Shown here: positions 27,568 through 36,134 of the stretch, in pieces | Numbering within the stretch: position 1 is the stretch's first letter | How the letters are laid out: each line of letters opens with the position of its first letter | DNA from: Sphingobacterium paucimobilis HER1398 | GTDB lineage: Bacteria; Bacteroidota; Bacteroidia; Sphingobacteriales; Sphingobacteriaceae | Direction: 5' to 3' | NCBI RefSeq assembly: GCF_000416985.1 | Contig: NZ_ATDL01000016.1 | Location: 350,615 to 414,614, forward strand | Length of the DNA: 64,000 bases | Position numbers and translations under genes: made by a program | Notes under the pieces: model-generated | Told to the model about the DNA's origin: nothing | What the model saw: only the letters and a program-made list of their open reading frames with translations | The model's database searches: none

Positions 27568-28614
27568 GTGAAGAAATTAGATTTAAGTAAGCAGGAAAAA
27601 GAGATCGTAGATCAAGCGTTGCAACACTGGTGTGAGCAAAAGCTACTAGAGGAAGATAAAGTGCGGGAATTGCAGGAAAATATAGATGAGCGTAGTTTTG
27701 AATGGAAGGTGCTGGCACGGTATGCATTTTGGGTAGCATTGGCTTCGTTGATTTTTTCTGTCGTTTCTCTTTTTGCAGACGATATGTTAGTCCGCTTTGT
27801 GGAGCAATTCTACGAAACACCGAATATTGTGTTCTGCCTGTTCTTCGCCGGATTGGCCGTAGCTTTCTATATACTTGGATTTCGGAATAAAAAAAGGTAT
27901 CCCGATAAAACCTTCTCTAATGAAACGCTGATGTTGTCAGGTGCTTTTTCTACAGCTGCAAGTATTGGCTTTTTAGGACAGATTTTAGACCGTAATACGC
28001 ACTATTTTACGATACTCTTTTTTATTTCGATTTTAATCTATGCCGTGTTGGCTGTCAAATTGAAATCAAAGCTGATATGGGTATTCACCCTGGTTGCATT
28101 GGGGGTATGGTTTGCTACCGAAACGGCATTACATAGCGAGTGGGGATGGAAATTTTGGGGGATGAACTTCCCATTACGCTTCACTATTTTTGGTGCCCTG
28201 CTCATTGCATTTTCAATTTGGATTCAACCGCGCTGGAGTGCGTTGCTTGAGTTCCAGTCTACTAGCTTTGTGATAGGTCTGTTGTATACAATGATTGCCT
28301 TATGGTGTCTCTCTATCTTTGGGAATTACAGTGATTTTGAAGCTTGGACCCAAATACGGCAATATGAAATTTTATATTGGGGATTATTGGCAATAGCGGT
28401 GTCGTTGGCTTTGGCGCTTTATGGATTAAAGAAGAAAGATGCGGTGCTACGGGATATTGGATTTGTGTTTTTTCTTCTGAATCTTTATACCCGTTTTGTA
28501 GAGTACCTTTGGGATAATATCAACCGTACAATCTTCTTTCTAGTCCTGGCGATTTCTTTTTGGTTGGTAGGACGTTGGTCTGAAAAGATATGGAAGAAAC
28601 AGAGCACCTCTTAA
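27568..28614 (+). CDS. Multi-pass membrane protein, DUF2157-like
   Basis: The frame is open from a TTG at 27544, but the GTG at 27568 (giving MKKLDLSKQ) follows a GGGAG ribosome-binding-like stretch and starts a better N terminus. The first 60 residues are helical and charged (EIVDQALQHWCEQKLLEEDK), as in the cytoplasmic part of DUF2157 proteins. About nine to ten hydrophobic spans follow, ending WSEKIWKKQ. Function of this family is not known; no transport or catalytic motif is seen. It is divergently oriented to uvrA, and its stop codon lies inside a terminator hairpin shared with the convergent OsmC gene. Confidence 0.65.
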   Translation: MKKLDLSKQEKEIVDQALQHWCEQKLLEEDKVRELQENIDERSFEWKVLARYAFWVALASLIFSVVSLFADDMLVRFVEQFYETPNIVFCLFFAGLAVAFYILGFRNKKRYPDKTFSNETLMLSGAFSTAASIGFLGQILDRNTHYFTILFFISILIYAVLAVKLKSKLIWVFTLVALGVWFATETALHSEWGWKFWGMNFPLRFTIFGALLIAFSIWIQPRWSALLEFQSTSFVIGLLYTMIALWCLSIFGNYSDFEAWTQIRQYEILYWGLLAIAVSLALALYGLKKKDAVLRDIGFVFFLLNLYTRFVEYLWDNINRTIFFLVLAISFWLVGRWSEKIWKKQSTS

Positions 28615-28625
28615 GAAGTGCTCTG
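28600..28625. terminator. Bidirectional terminator between convergent genes
   Basis: CAGAGCAC-TCTT pairs with AAGA-GTGCTCTG around the stop codon of the DUF2157-like gene, with T-rich sequence on both sides. It lies 4 bp from the end of the OsmC gene and can serve both strands. Confidence 0.72.
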
Positions 28626-28628
28626 TTC

Positions 28629-29045
28629 TTAATTTATCTTGATACTGTAGGTGATGTCAACACCTCCTGCAGCAAGCATGTCATGTACTGAACAATATTT
28701 CTTTACGGCAAGTTCAGCAGCTTTTTGAGCCTTGATCTCATCGATATCACCTTTTAGATAGAAGCTAATATGGATTTTGGTGAAAATGTTAGGGATTTCT
28801 TCTCGACGGTCTCCTTCTACTTCTACCTTGATGTCTTGAATATCCTGTCTTTGTTTTTGTAGGATGGTCGTTAGGTCAAATACACTGCATGATCCTAAGG
28901 CCATTAAGACCAGTTCCATGGGGCGTACGCCTTTCTCTTCTCCGCCTATAGATGCAGGACCATCGATATTTACCTTGACTGGGGAGGACGTGCTTGATCC
29001 TTCAAAATGTACGGCATTATTTACCCTTTGTAATACTGTTTTCAT
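28629..29045 (-). CDS. OsmC-family protein
   Basis: The 138-residue cytoplasmic protein has the two redox cysteines expected for OsmC/Ohr-type thiol peroxidases: Cys 53 (MALGSCSVFDLTTILQK) and Cys 118 (VKKYCSVHDML). The family detoxifies organic hydroperoxides using a dithiol cycle. It resembles the YhfA-like OsmC subgroup more than Ohr, so the physiological substrate is uncertain. It is transcribed alone, away from the SGNH gene. Confidence 0.88.
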   Translation of the reverse strand: MKTVLQRVNNAVHFEGSSTSSPVKVNIDGPASIGGEEKGVRPMELVLMALGSCSVFDLTTILQKQRQDIQDIKVEVEGDRREEIPNIFTKIHISFYLKGDIDEIKAQKAAELAVKKYCSVHDMLAAGGVDITYSIKIN

Positions 29046-29164
29046 CTGTTTTTTTATATTTAATGATCAGGTAGATTCGATCGGACGCTTGTAGTAATCT
29101 CATCTGATTCTGATTATAATATCAAACTTATATAAAATGGCCGGTATAAAAGAATGCTAAAGCA

Positions 29165-29196
29165 AAAAAGGCACTTTGTAACTAAAGTGCCTTTTC
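29165..29196 (-). terminator. Terminator after the SGNH hydrolase gene
   Basis: AAAAGGCACTTT (from 29167) pairs with AAAGTGCCTTTT around a six-base loop, with a T run on the minus strand. It is 20 bp beyond the SGNH stop. The symmetric A/T flanks mean it could also act on the plus strand. Confidence 0.8.
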
Positions 29197-29217
29197 TTAA
29201 TTAAATCGTAACTGCTT

Positions 29218-30546
29218 TTAGGGCATTTTTACACCTCGATATTGCATCGCATCGATTTTGTCGAGTTGACTGCCATATTTTGTATTGATTGCATCGATAA
29301 AGATATTAGCCATGATGGCATACCCCATAGGGGTTAGATGGACACCATCTAATGAAAACACATTGCCTGTAATATACTTATTGCTGATTACTATCCCGTT
29401 GTATACATAGCCATTCTTAACTTTGTTTAAGAAAGCGTGAATATCCGCAACTGCTAAATCGTTGTCCTTTGCGACTTCTAGAATCTTTTTGTTGTATTGG
29501 TCAATACGTGTCTTAACCTCTGCAACCTCAGCTTCATCCAATACATACTGGCTTTCGATAGGGTTGTTTGGATGTAGACCATAAGGGGCTTGTTGTTCGT
29601 TAGGCTTACCCAATAGACCTGACGATGCAAAGGGCAGGACAAACATGTCTTTATCGGTGGCAGGTCTTGTACCGGCTTTAGTTGCTATAAAAAGAGCGGT
29701 AACAGCTGGCCCCCCTTGGGCCTGTGAAGCGGCGGTAGCGGCCTGTAGCAATGCTTGTCGGGTTACTGTAGTCAGGAATGGGACAGCCGATACGTCTGGA
29801 ATAGTAGCAATGACACCTTTTTGTTTGTTCCCAGTTAGACCTTTGATGAAGCTCGTTAGTTTGTTGCTGAACGTTGTTATATCAGTAAGTGTACTGGTGC
29901 CGTCTGATTTAGCGACACCGCCATTGCTGGCATACCCCAAGGCATCGTTATTACCAAGACTGAAAGAGAAGAAGGTATGATTTTTAGACGTTGCGTATGC
30001 TTGGTATGTCATTAGTGAATTGCCAGGCAGTAACCTTTCGAAATAAGGATTTCCTTGTATGGTTCCGAGTCCTTGCAGATCAACCATATCAAGTCGCATG
30101 CCCGGTACACCGAGATTGTTAATCTCTTCTGTGTATTTGGTGTATAAGGGTGTGTTATTTGGCGATAAACCTCTAACTGCTAGTTTGTCTGTAACAGGTT
30201 CGGTTACGGGTTGCCCATTGACCAAAGCTTTCAAGCGGATATACCCCGAACCATTGGACTGACTTTCTGTAAAGAAAGGGGATTTGAATTCCCCTCCTCC
30301 ATGAGCCTTCATTTTTTCTGCAATCAACACCGGGAAAGCCAACTGTTGGCCTTCCAAATATAGTCCTCCATCGGCAAAGCCGGCGGTGAGCGAATTACCT
30401 ATAGCGATATATTTGGAAAAATCGGGTTTTGAAGTACCTGTATTTTCATTGGGCTTTGCATTGTCAATTTCAGGTGCGCAGGATGCTACTAGGGCACATG
30501 CTACAAGGCCTATATAAAGTTTAATGTTTTTTTGGAATCTTTTCAT
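29218..30546 (-). CDS. SGNH/GDSL-type hydrolase, lipoprotein
   Basis: The 442-residue lipoprotein has signal and lipobox VASC (LVACALVASCAPEID). The SGNH blocks are present: block I with the nucleophile Ser in KYIAIGNSLTAGFADGG, the Asn block as FSLGNNDALGYA, and the C-terminal Asp/His block DGVHLTPMGYAIMAN. These enzymes cleave esters of lipids or acylated sugars. It is followed by the FadL-type channel gene's partner relationship: that gene lies 20 bp upstream on the same strand and they form a two-gene operon. This suggests an ester is hydrolysed at the surface and the fatty product taken in by the channel. Substrate is unknown. Confidence 0.88.
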   Translation of the reverse strand: MKRFQKNIKLYIGLVACALVASCAPEIDNAKPNENTGTSKPDFSKYIAIGNSLTAGFADGGLYLEGQQLAFPVLIAEKMKAHGGGEFKSPFFTESQSNGSGYIRLKALVNGQPVTEPVTDKLAVRGLSPNNTPLYTKYTEEINNLGVPGMRLDMVDLQGLGTIQGNPYFERLLPGNSLMTYQAYATSKNHTFFSFSLGNNDALGYASNGGVAKSDGTSTLTDITTFSNKLTSFIKGLTGNKQKGVIATIPDVSAVPFLTTVTRQALLQAATAASQAQGGPAVTALFIATKAGTRPATDKDMFVLPFASSGLLGKPNEQQAPYGLHPNNPIESQYVLDEAEVAEVKTRIDQYNKKILEVAKDNDLAVADIHAFLNKVKNGYVYNGIVISNKYITGNVFSLDGVHLTPMGYAIMANIFIDAINTKYGSQLDKIDAMQYRGVKMP

Positions 30547-30566
30547 CTGTCAATACCTTTTAGTTA

Positions 30567-31787
30567 TTACCATTTGTAGGTGAGTGAAATACCAGGAGCA
30601 TGGATGTTGGTCTTGAATGTCCCGTTCAGACCTGTTACAGCATTGGTTACTGTGCGTTCCAAAATACGTTGGAAGGTGTACGCTCCAGTTAGATCAAATT
30701 TGTCCGATAGCACGTAGGTGAATCCTAAGGAAGCCATCACACGATTGTTGTCCGGTGTCTCAGCGTATACATATTGGGCAGAGACTGGGCTCGCGACATA
30801 GCCTACACCGGTACGAAGATCAAGTTTGTCTGACGCTTTGTAATTAAGTCCTATTTTTCCAGAGAAGGCCTTTTGGTAGTTCTTAGGCTGATAGGTGTCT
30901 TCCAGTGTTGCTGTATTGTCTTTGTAGTCAAACGTCAACGATTTGTAGATGTCATATCCGATAAAGGTTCCGTCTGCGGCGATGTCTAGACGTTCACTAA
31001 TAGGAAAGGACACACCTATGTTGAAAGAAGCCGGTAAGGGCAATTCTGCCTCGAAAGTAGTCGTAGGAAATGACGCTGCCAATGCATCTGGCACCGTAAA
31101 CTTGGCATCACCATCTTTTAGCTTGGTAACGACTTTGGAACGATAGCTTAGTGAAACTGCAAATTCATTTTCGAGGTTGTAATGGACGCCGACGTTGTAA
31201 CCGGTTCCTGTACCCATTCCTGAGAGCTCTGCTCGGCCAGGATTACCATTGGCGTCGAATGTAGGTAAGGATCTCGATAGATCGACGAAGCCGAGGTTGT
31301 ACACAAAGCCACCTCCAATACTAAAGTTGTCCGTAATTTTAAAGCTCAGTGTGGGTTGTATATAGATCGCGCGCATTTGCAGGTGATTCAGCTCATACTT
31401 GCCTGGCCAATCTTGTCCCCAGTCAACAGCACCGCCAAATGGAGTATAGACACCGAGTCCGGCTTTCCACCAGGTGTCTTTCGGACCGAATGTGGCGAAT
31501 ACCGAAAAAGGAGGAGTAATCTGGAACTTTGTATCATACTGCTGTGTCGAGTTGACTTCTTTAAAAGCAGATCTATACATGACAGCAGATGCTCCCGCAG
31601 AGACAGCATTGTGGTCCATCTTGACGAGCGCTCCCGGATTATAGAATATGCTGGATTCATCGACAAATAATGCAGAGCCAGCGCCTGCCATACCTAAGGC
31701 TTTTATGCCTTGTGTGTTCACTTGTGAGCCTTGAGCAAATAAGAGTGTAGGGCTAGCTAATAGAAACGATAATAGTAGTTTTTTCAT
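30567..31787 (-). CDS. OmpP1/FadL-family outer-membrane channel
   Basis: The 406-residue barrel has a signal peptide (LLSFLLASPTLLFAQGS) and the family's N-terminal signature GIKALGMAGAGSALFVDESS plus IFYNPGALVKM. It ends in HAPGISLTYKW with an aromatic last residue. FadL proteins import long-chain fatty acids and other hydrophobic compounds across the outer membrane through a lateral opening. The downstream SGNH hydrolase gene (20 bp) supports uptake of products from ester cleavage. It is divergent from tpx across about 140 bp. Confidence 0.92.
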   Translation of the reverse strand: MKKLLLSFLLASPTLLFAQGSQVNTQGIKALGMAGAGSALFVDESSIFYNPGALVKMDHNAVSAGASAVMYRSAFKEVNSTQQYDTKFQITPPFSVFATFGPKDTWWKAGLGVYTPFGGAVDWGQDWPGKYELNHLQMRAIYIQPTLSFKITDNFSIGGGFVYNLGFVDLSRSLPTFDANGNPGRAELSGMGTGTGYNVGVHYNLENEFAVSLSYRSKVVTKLKDGDAKFTVPDALAASFPTTTFEAELPLPASFNIGVSFPISERLDIAADGTFIGYDIYKSLTFDYKDNTATLEDTYQPKNYQKAFSGKIGLNYKASDKLDLRTGVGYVASPVSAQYVYAETPDNNRVMASLGFTYVLSDKFDLTGAYTFQRILERTVTNAVTGLNGTFKTNIHAPGISLTYKW

Positions 31788-31925
31788 AAGCTTATTTGGT
31801 TAACATATTCTTTAAAATACAATGCTAACATAGTATTTTTTTTTCAATTAAAATAATTTTATGTCTTTTTTTAATCCGTGTATTCCTTGAAAATTACTAT
31901 CTTAAGGGCATCAAATATTATTATC

Positions 31926-32423
31926 ATGAGTCAAGTTTTATTTAAAGGTACAACAGTTAATACGGCGGGAAGTTTGCCGGCTGTCGGAACAAAAGCTCCG
32001 GATTTTTCGTTAACAGCAGCTGATCTGTCACAAAAATCATTGTCGGATTTTTCTGGTAAGAAGATTGTGCTGAATATTTTTCCAAGTATTGATACAGGTA
32101 CCTGCGCGATGTCTGTACGTACTTTCAATGAGAAAGTGTCTTCTATGAGTAATACGGTTGTACTTTGTATTTCAAGAGATTTACCTTTTGCACAGGGGCG
32201 GTTCTGCGCAGCAGAAGGAATTGAAAATGTGGTGACACTATCAGAATATAAAGACGATAAGTTCTCGGAAGCCTATGGTGTACGTTTTTCTGATGGTCCA
32301 CTGCAAGGCTTATTGAGTCGTGCAGTCGTAGTGATAGATGAAGGTGGAAAGGTCATCTATACAGAACAGGTTGCAGAGACTACGAACGAGCCTAATTACG
32401 AAGCAGCAACAGCTTCTTTGTAA
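31926..32423 (+). CDS. tpx: Thiol peroxidase Tpx, atypical 2-Cys peroxiredoxin
   Basis: The ATG at 31926 gives the normal 165 residues; an upstream in-frame GTG at 31878 would add 16 unlike residues. Peroxidatic Cys 60 lies in PSIDTGTC and resolving Cys 94 in GRFCAAEG, the spacing typical of Tpx. APDFSLT marks the thioredoxin-fold start. The enzyme reduces peroxides in the cytoplasm using thioredoxin. It is a single-gene unit ended by the hairpin at 32439. Confidence 0.96.
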   Translation: MSQVLFKGTTVNTAGSLPAVGTKAPDFSLTAADLSQKSLSDFSGKKIVLNIFPSIDTGTCAMSVRTFNEKVSSMSNTVVLCISRDLPFAQGRFCAAEGIENVVTLSEYKDDKFSEAYGVRFSDGPLQGLLSRAVVVIDEGGKVIYTEQVAETTNEPNYEAATASL

Positions 32424-32438
32424 GAACTATTATAGAAT

Positions 32439-32491
32439 CAGTAATATCTTTTTTATCTCGTGAAAGCGGGGCGAAGAGATATTACTGTTTT
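32439..32491 (+). terminator. Terminator after tpx
   Basis: CAGTAATATCT (32439-32449) pairs with AGATATTACTG (32477-32487), with a 27-nt loop and GTTTTAT following. It begins 15 bp beyond the tpx stop. The loop is long for an intrinsic terminator. Confidence 0.6.
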
Positions 32492-32580
32492 ATAGAAGTC
32501 GTTATTGAAAAAAGTAACGCAAATAGTTTGTTTTTTTTGATAGTGATTCGTGAATCCACTGCATTTTTTCTAAGTTTGGC

Positions 32581-32588
32581 TAATTTTG
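32581..32588 (+). promoter_or_regulatory. Candidate -7 box directly before gmd
   Basis: TAATTTTG fits TAnnTTTG and ends 4 bp before the gmd ATG, which would make the mRNA nearly leaderless. A second match, TAAGTTTG, lies 10 bp upstream (32571-32578). Which is used, if either, cannot be told. Confidence 0.35.
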
Positions 32589-32592
32589 CATT

Positions 32593-33747
32593 ATGAAGGA
32601 ATCTACAACTCAAAAGGTCGCACTTATTACAGGTGTTACTGGACAAGACGGAGCTTATTTGGCCGAGTTTTTATTAAAAAAAGGCTATTTGGTACACGGG
32701 TTGAAGAGAAGGAGCTCGCTCTTTAATACCGATCGTATAGACCATTTATATCAGGATCCTCATCTAGATAATAGAAATTTTGTTCTACATCATGGTGATC
32801 TTACGGATTCCACCAATTTAATTCGGATTATTCAGGAAACCCAACCTGATGAAATATATAATCTCGCAGCACAATCACATGTTAAAGTGAGTTTTGATAC
32901 GCCAGAGTATACGGCTAATGCCGATGGGATAGGTACATTAAGGATACTCGAGGCAGTCAGGCTATTGGGCTTGGTTGATAAAACAAGAGTATATCAAGCC
33001 TCTACTTCGGAATTGTATGGTTTGGTACAGGCAGTACCTCAAAGTGAAACTACTCCTTTTTACCCACGTAGCCCTTACGCAGTGGCCAAAATGTATGGAT
33101 ATTGGATTACTGTAAACTATCGTGAAGCCTACAATATGTATGCATGTAATGGTATTTTATTTAATCACGAAAGTCCCGTGCGAGGAGAAACGTTTGTTAC
33201 TCGAAAAATTACGAGAGCTGCTGCGAAAATAGCTTTAGGCCTGCAAAGTAAACTTTTCTTAGGTAATCTCTCTGCTCAGCGCGACTGGGGCCACGCGAAA
33301 GATTATGTCGAGGCAATGTGGCTTATCTTACAGCAGGATACACCAGAAGATTTCGTCATCGCCACTGGCGTGACGACTACGGTTCGGGACTTTGTACGTT
33401 TAAGTTTTGCGGAGTTAGGTATAACCATTGAGTTTAGTGGTAGAGACGAACAAGAGAAAGGTGTCATTATTGATCGGGACGATGATCGTTTGAATGAACT
33501 CGGGATCAATCCTGAAGGGGTGAAGCTGGGGCAAACCGTTGTGAAAGTTGATCCTCGTTATTACAGGCCGACAGAAGTGGATTTATTAATAGGCGACCCT
33601 ACCAAGGCTCAAACCAAGTTAAGCTGGCAACCCAAGTATGACTTGCAAATGTTGGTATCTGAGATGGTGCTGTCAGATCTTCACCTGATGCGAAAAGAGC
33701 AGTATCTGAAAGAGGGTGGTTTTGAGACGCTTAACTACTTTGAATAA
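32593..33747 (+). CDS. gmd: GDP-mannose 4,6-dehydratase
   Basis: The 384-residue short-chain dehydrogenase/reductase enzyme converts GDP-D-mannose to GDP-4-keto-6-deoxy-D-mannose, the precursor of GDP-L-fucose and related surface sugars. The NADP-binding GxxGxxG is at 14-20 (TGVTGQDG), and the catalytic region has ASTSELYG and the YxxxK as YAVAK. Gmd-typical segments are [34 protein letters not shown] and [10 protein letters not shown]. The usual partner fcl (GDP-fucose synthase) is not adjacent; a coiled-coil gene follows instead. Confidence 0.96.
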   Translation: MKESTTQKVALITGVTGQDGAYLAEFLLKKGYLVHGLKRRSSLFNTDRIDHLYQDPHLDNRNFVLHHGDLTDSTNLIRIIQETQPDEIYNLAAQSHVKVSFDTPEYTANADGIGTLRILEAVRLLGLVDKTRVYQASTSELYGLVQAVPQSETTPFYPRSPYAVAKMYGYWITVNYREAYNMYACNGILFNHESPVRGETFVTRKITRAAAKIALGLQSKLFLGNLSAQRDWGHAKDYVEAMWLILQQDTPEDFVIATGVTTTVRDFVRLSFAELGITIEFSGRDEQEKGVIIDRDDDRLNELGINPEGVKLGQTVVKVDPRYYRPTEVDLLIGDPTKAQTKLSWQPKYDLQMLVSEMVLSDLHLMRKEQYLKEGGFETLNYFE

Positions 33748-33838
33748 CCGTATTTTTTGGAATAGTTTTTGTTTGGTACTTCTGAGCTATGGTAAATAGA
33801 AGTTTAAACGTGAATTTGGTATTAATGGAAGGTATGCT

Positions 33839-34768
33839 ATGGAAGTAAAAAGTACATCTGTCGAGAGTGAGGTCCCAGATAATAAGAAGGATAATTCGAA
33901 GATTTATTTTTTTATGATTGCTATAGCTTCGCTTCTGGCAACCAATATATATTTTTACGTAAAGTTTAAGTCATCTGGAGAAAAGCTTTACACAGTTGCG
34001 TTGCAGAAAGAAAATCTGCAGATTGAAATTGACCGAATCGAAGCTGAATTGGACAATATAAAAAATCAGAATATAGAAGGTCTGCCTGATAATCTGATAC
34101 AAGAAGAATTGTTTGCACGTAAGATCATTGATGATCTGCGGGCTGAATTGGAAAATTCGAATATTTCAGATGCGCAGATACAGGCTGCCAAGGATCAGAT
34201 TCAAAAATTAAAAAATAATGTTTCTTCCCTAAAAGACGAAGCGGGAGAGCTAAAGCTCCAAAATGACATTCTTTTGAGGAAAAACAAGGAATTAAGTTCC
34301 TCTGTACGTGAAAAGAACGAGCAGATGGAGACTCTGAAACAGCGAAATGAGCGATTGAGTGAAAAAGTGAGCATTGCGTCTTCTGTCAAAGTCTCCAGTA
34401 TTCTTGTTAATGGGGTAGAGAAGACAAGAAAAGGAGATCTAGAAATCGAAACCAAAGCTAAGCGGGTTGATGATTTACAGATAAAATTTTCTATTGCGGA
34501 CAACCCCTTGGCTAAAGAAGGAAGTAAAGAGATTTTTGTTCGTATTATTGATCCCCAGGGCAATCTCATAGCAAAGGCTGGAGATGTATTTAGTGTACAT
34601 GGAGATAAGCTTCAATATACTTTTAAAGAAGCTATTAGTTTTACGAATAGAGGAGAAGAATATCAGTTTTTGTGGCGGGATACTAACCGTTTTAAAAAGG
34701 GAGCTTATACGGTCTTATTGTATGCCGATGATGCCATTATGGGAAGATCAAGTGTCGTTCTAAAGTAA
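33839..34768 (+). CDS. Coiled-coil membrane protein of unknown function
   Basis: The 309-residue protein has a short cytoplasmic tail, one membrane helix at about 22-42 (IYFFMIAIASLLATNIYFYV), and then a long coiled coil at about 50-185 rich in Leu/Glu/Lys heptads (KENLQIEIDRIEAELDNIKN and LKQRNERLSEKV). A beta-rich C-terminal domain of about 120 residues follows (VSSILVNGVEKTRKGDLEI, then KEIFVRIIDPQGNL). No named family is recognised. The layout suggests a periplasmic rod with a globular tip. It follows gmd by 91 bp and ends at a terminator. Confidence 0.7.
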   Translation: MEVKSTSVESEVPDNKKDNSKIYFFMIAIASLLATNIYFYVKFKSSGEKLYTVALQKENLQIEIDRIEAELDNIKNQNIEGLPDNLIQEELFARKIIDDLRAELENSNISDAQIQAAKDQIQKLKNNVSSLKDEAGELKLQNDILLRKNKELSSSVREKNEQMETLKQRNERLSEKVSIASSVKVSSILVNGVEKTRKGDLEIETKAKRVDDLQIKFSIADNPLAKEGSKEIFVRIIDPQGNLIAKAGDVFSVHGDKLQYTFKEAISFTNRGEEYQFLWRDTNRFKKGAYTVLLYADDAIMGRSSVVLK

Positions 34769-34795
34769 CTTATTATTTATAATAGATATTGAAGG

Positions 34796-34834
34796 GCGGG
34801 TATACTTTAAAAAAGTTTATCCGCTTTTTGTTTC
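34796..34834 (+). terminator. Terminator after the coiled-coil gene
   Basis: GCGGGTATACTT pairs with AAGTTTATCCGC (two mismatches) around a short A-rich loop and is followed by TTTTTG. It starts 27 bp after the stop. Confidence 0.65.
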
Positions 34835-34876
34835 TGCTTTATTTGGATAGCTTGATTTTCTTATCCGCTTTAATCA

Positions 34877-34907
34877 AACTTGTTATATTTTAAAATGTAC
34901 ACAAGTT
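34877..34907. promoter_or_regulatory. AT-rich palindrome in the 34.8-35.0 kb gap
   Basis: AACTTGT and ACAAGTT flank a 17-bp core that includes ATTTTAAAAT. The rest of the 312-bp gap holds only the two terminators at 34796 and 35022 and no coding frame. This could be an operator or a cruciform; no promoter is recognised next to it. Confidence 0.25.
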
Positions 34908-35021
34908 GCCAAAATCAATATTACATCCCAGGGCTTAGTATTTGAATACCATTATTCTAGGTTATTTAGATGGCGCATAGGACTGCTCTGCTGAGACTAA
35001 TAGAGGAGAATGCTATTAAAC

Positions 35022-35060
35022 GAACAATGGCCATAATATCTAATATTATGGCCATTGTTC
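35022..35060. terminator. Perfect 18-bp hairpin, bidirectional terminator before terC
   Basis: GAACAATGGCCATAATAT (35022-35039) pairs perfectly with 35043-35060 around a 3-nt loop (CTA). T-rich sequence follows on the plus strand (TTATTTAT), with a weaker T stretch on the minus strand. It lies 20 bp beyond the terC stop and should terminate the minus-strand operon. Confidence 0.75.
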
Positions 35061-35080
35061 TTATTTATGTCTCGGGTTTA

Positions 35081-36133
35081 TTACCGTTCGTAATTCTCTT
35101 TTTTTGGAAAAATTAAGGAAGCGACAACGCTAAGAGCCAGTATGCTCAATATGATGATTAAGGAATGTGTAGTCGTGAAGCCCCATTCTTTTAGCCAATT
35201 ATGTAATAACATCTTAGCGCCTATAAAGATCAATAAAAAGGCTAGTCCAACTTTTAAATAGTGGAATTTGTGAATGATGTTGACCAATAGGAAGAACATC
35301 GATCTTAAGCCCAGTACAGCAAATATATTAGAGAAGAATACAATATAAGGGTCTTTTGTTACAGAAAATATTGCTGGAATAGAGTCAACGGCAAAGATTA
35401 AATCTGTAAATTCAATAACCAAAAGCACGAGAAATAAAGGGGTCATGTATCGTACACCATTCTCTATATGAAAGAACTTACCCCCATCCATCTTTGAAGT
35501 AACCTTAAAATATTTTGAGGCGAATTTGACTACTGCATGGTTTTGAGGGTCGACTTCTTCTTCTTGGTTTCTGTTGATATACATCATAAAACCTGTATAG
35601 ACCAAAAAAGCCCCGAATACATATAGAATCCACCCAAACTTAGCAATTAATGCTGCTCCAACGAAAATAAAGATACAACGTAAGATTATTGCTCCTAAAA
35701 TCCCCCATACCAATACTTTATGGTAATAGCGTTCTGGTATACCAAATGAAGAGAAAAGTAAGACCATCACAAATATGTTGTCTACCGATAAAGCATATTC
35801 CACCACATACCCTGTGAGATATTCTAAAGTTAGATTTTTATTATAAATATGAAGACTGGCTACAAGGTCACTTTCTATGATTTTGACGTCATGGTAGTGT
35901 TTGGCAACAATTTCTTTCAGACGTGCTATATCATGTACATTGTGCAGTTCATTACCCCAGAAATAAAGTACAAGACCAAAACCCAAGGCAAATAGTATCC
36001 ATATCAAAGACATAATTGCCGCTGCTTTTAGACTTATTGGCTTGTCGCTTTTGCTAAATAGACCAAGGTCAATTGCAAGCATGAGGATGATAAAAACAAT
36101 AAATCCTCCAAAAAACATTATCTCGTGACTCAT
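35081..36133 (-). CDS. TerC/Alx-family membrane protein
   Basis: The 350-residue protein has about nine hydrophobic spans and the family's conserved acidic membrane segments: YVVEYALSVDNIFVMVLLFS and LFLVLLVIEFTDLIFAVDS, ending with FSNIFAVLGLRSMFFLL. These acidic residues are thought to bind metal. Members such as Alx and TerC are linked to manganese homeostasis and tellurite resistance. No ter operon partners are present, so a housekeeping metal-export role is more likely than tellurite resistance. It begins 1 bp after the polyprenyl synthase stop. Confidence 0.9.
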   Translation of the reverse strand: MSHEIMFFGGFIVFIILMLAIDLGLFSKSDKPISLKAAAIMSLIWILFALGFGLVLYFWGNELHNVHDIARLKEIVAKHYHDVKIIESDLVASLHIYNKNLTLEYLTGYVVEYALSVDNIFVMVLLFSSFGIPERYYHKVLVWGILGAIILRCIFIFVGAALIAKFGWILYVFGAFLVYTGFMMYINRNQEEEVDPQNHAVVKFASKYFKVTSKMDGGKFFHIENGVRYMTPLFLVLLVIEFTDLIFAVDSIPAIFSVTKDPYIVFFSNIFAVLGLRSMFFLLVNIIHKFHYLKVGLAFLLIFIGAKMLLHNWLKEWGFTTTHSLIIILSILALSVVASLIFPKKENYER

Positions 36134-36134
36134 A

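Noticed and set aside
35081..36133. Tellurite-resistance island suggested by terC
   Set aside because: No other ter genes lie nearby; the protein sits in a housekeeping run with a polyprenyl synthase.
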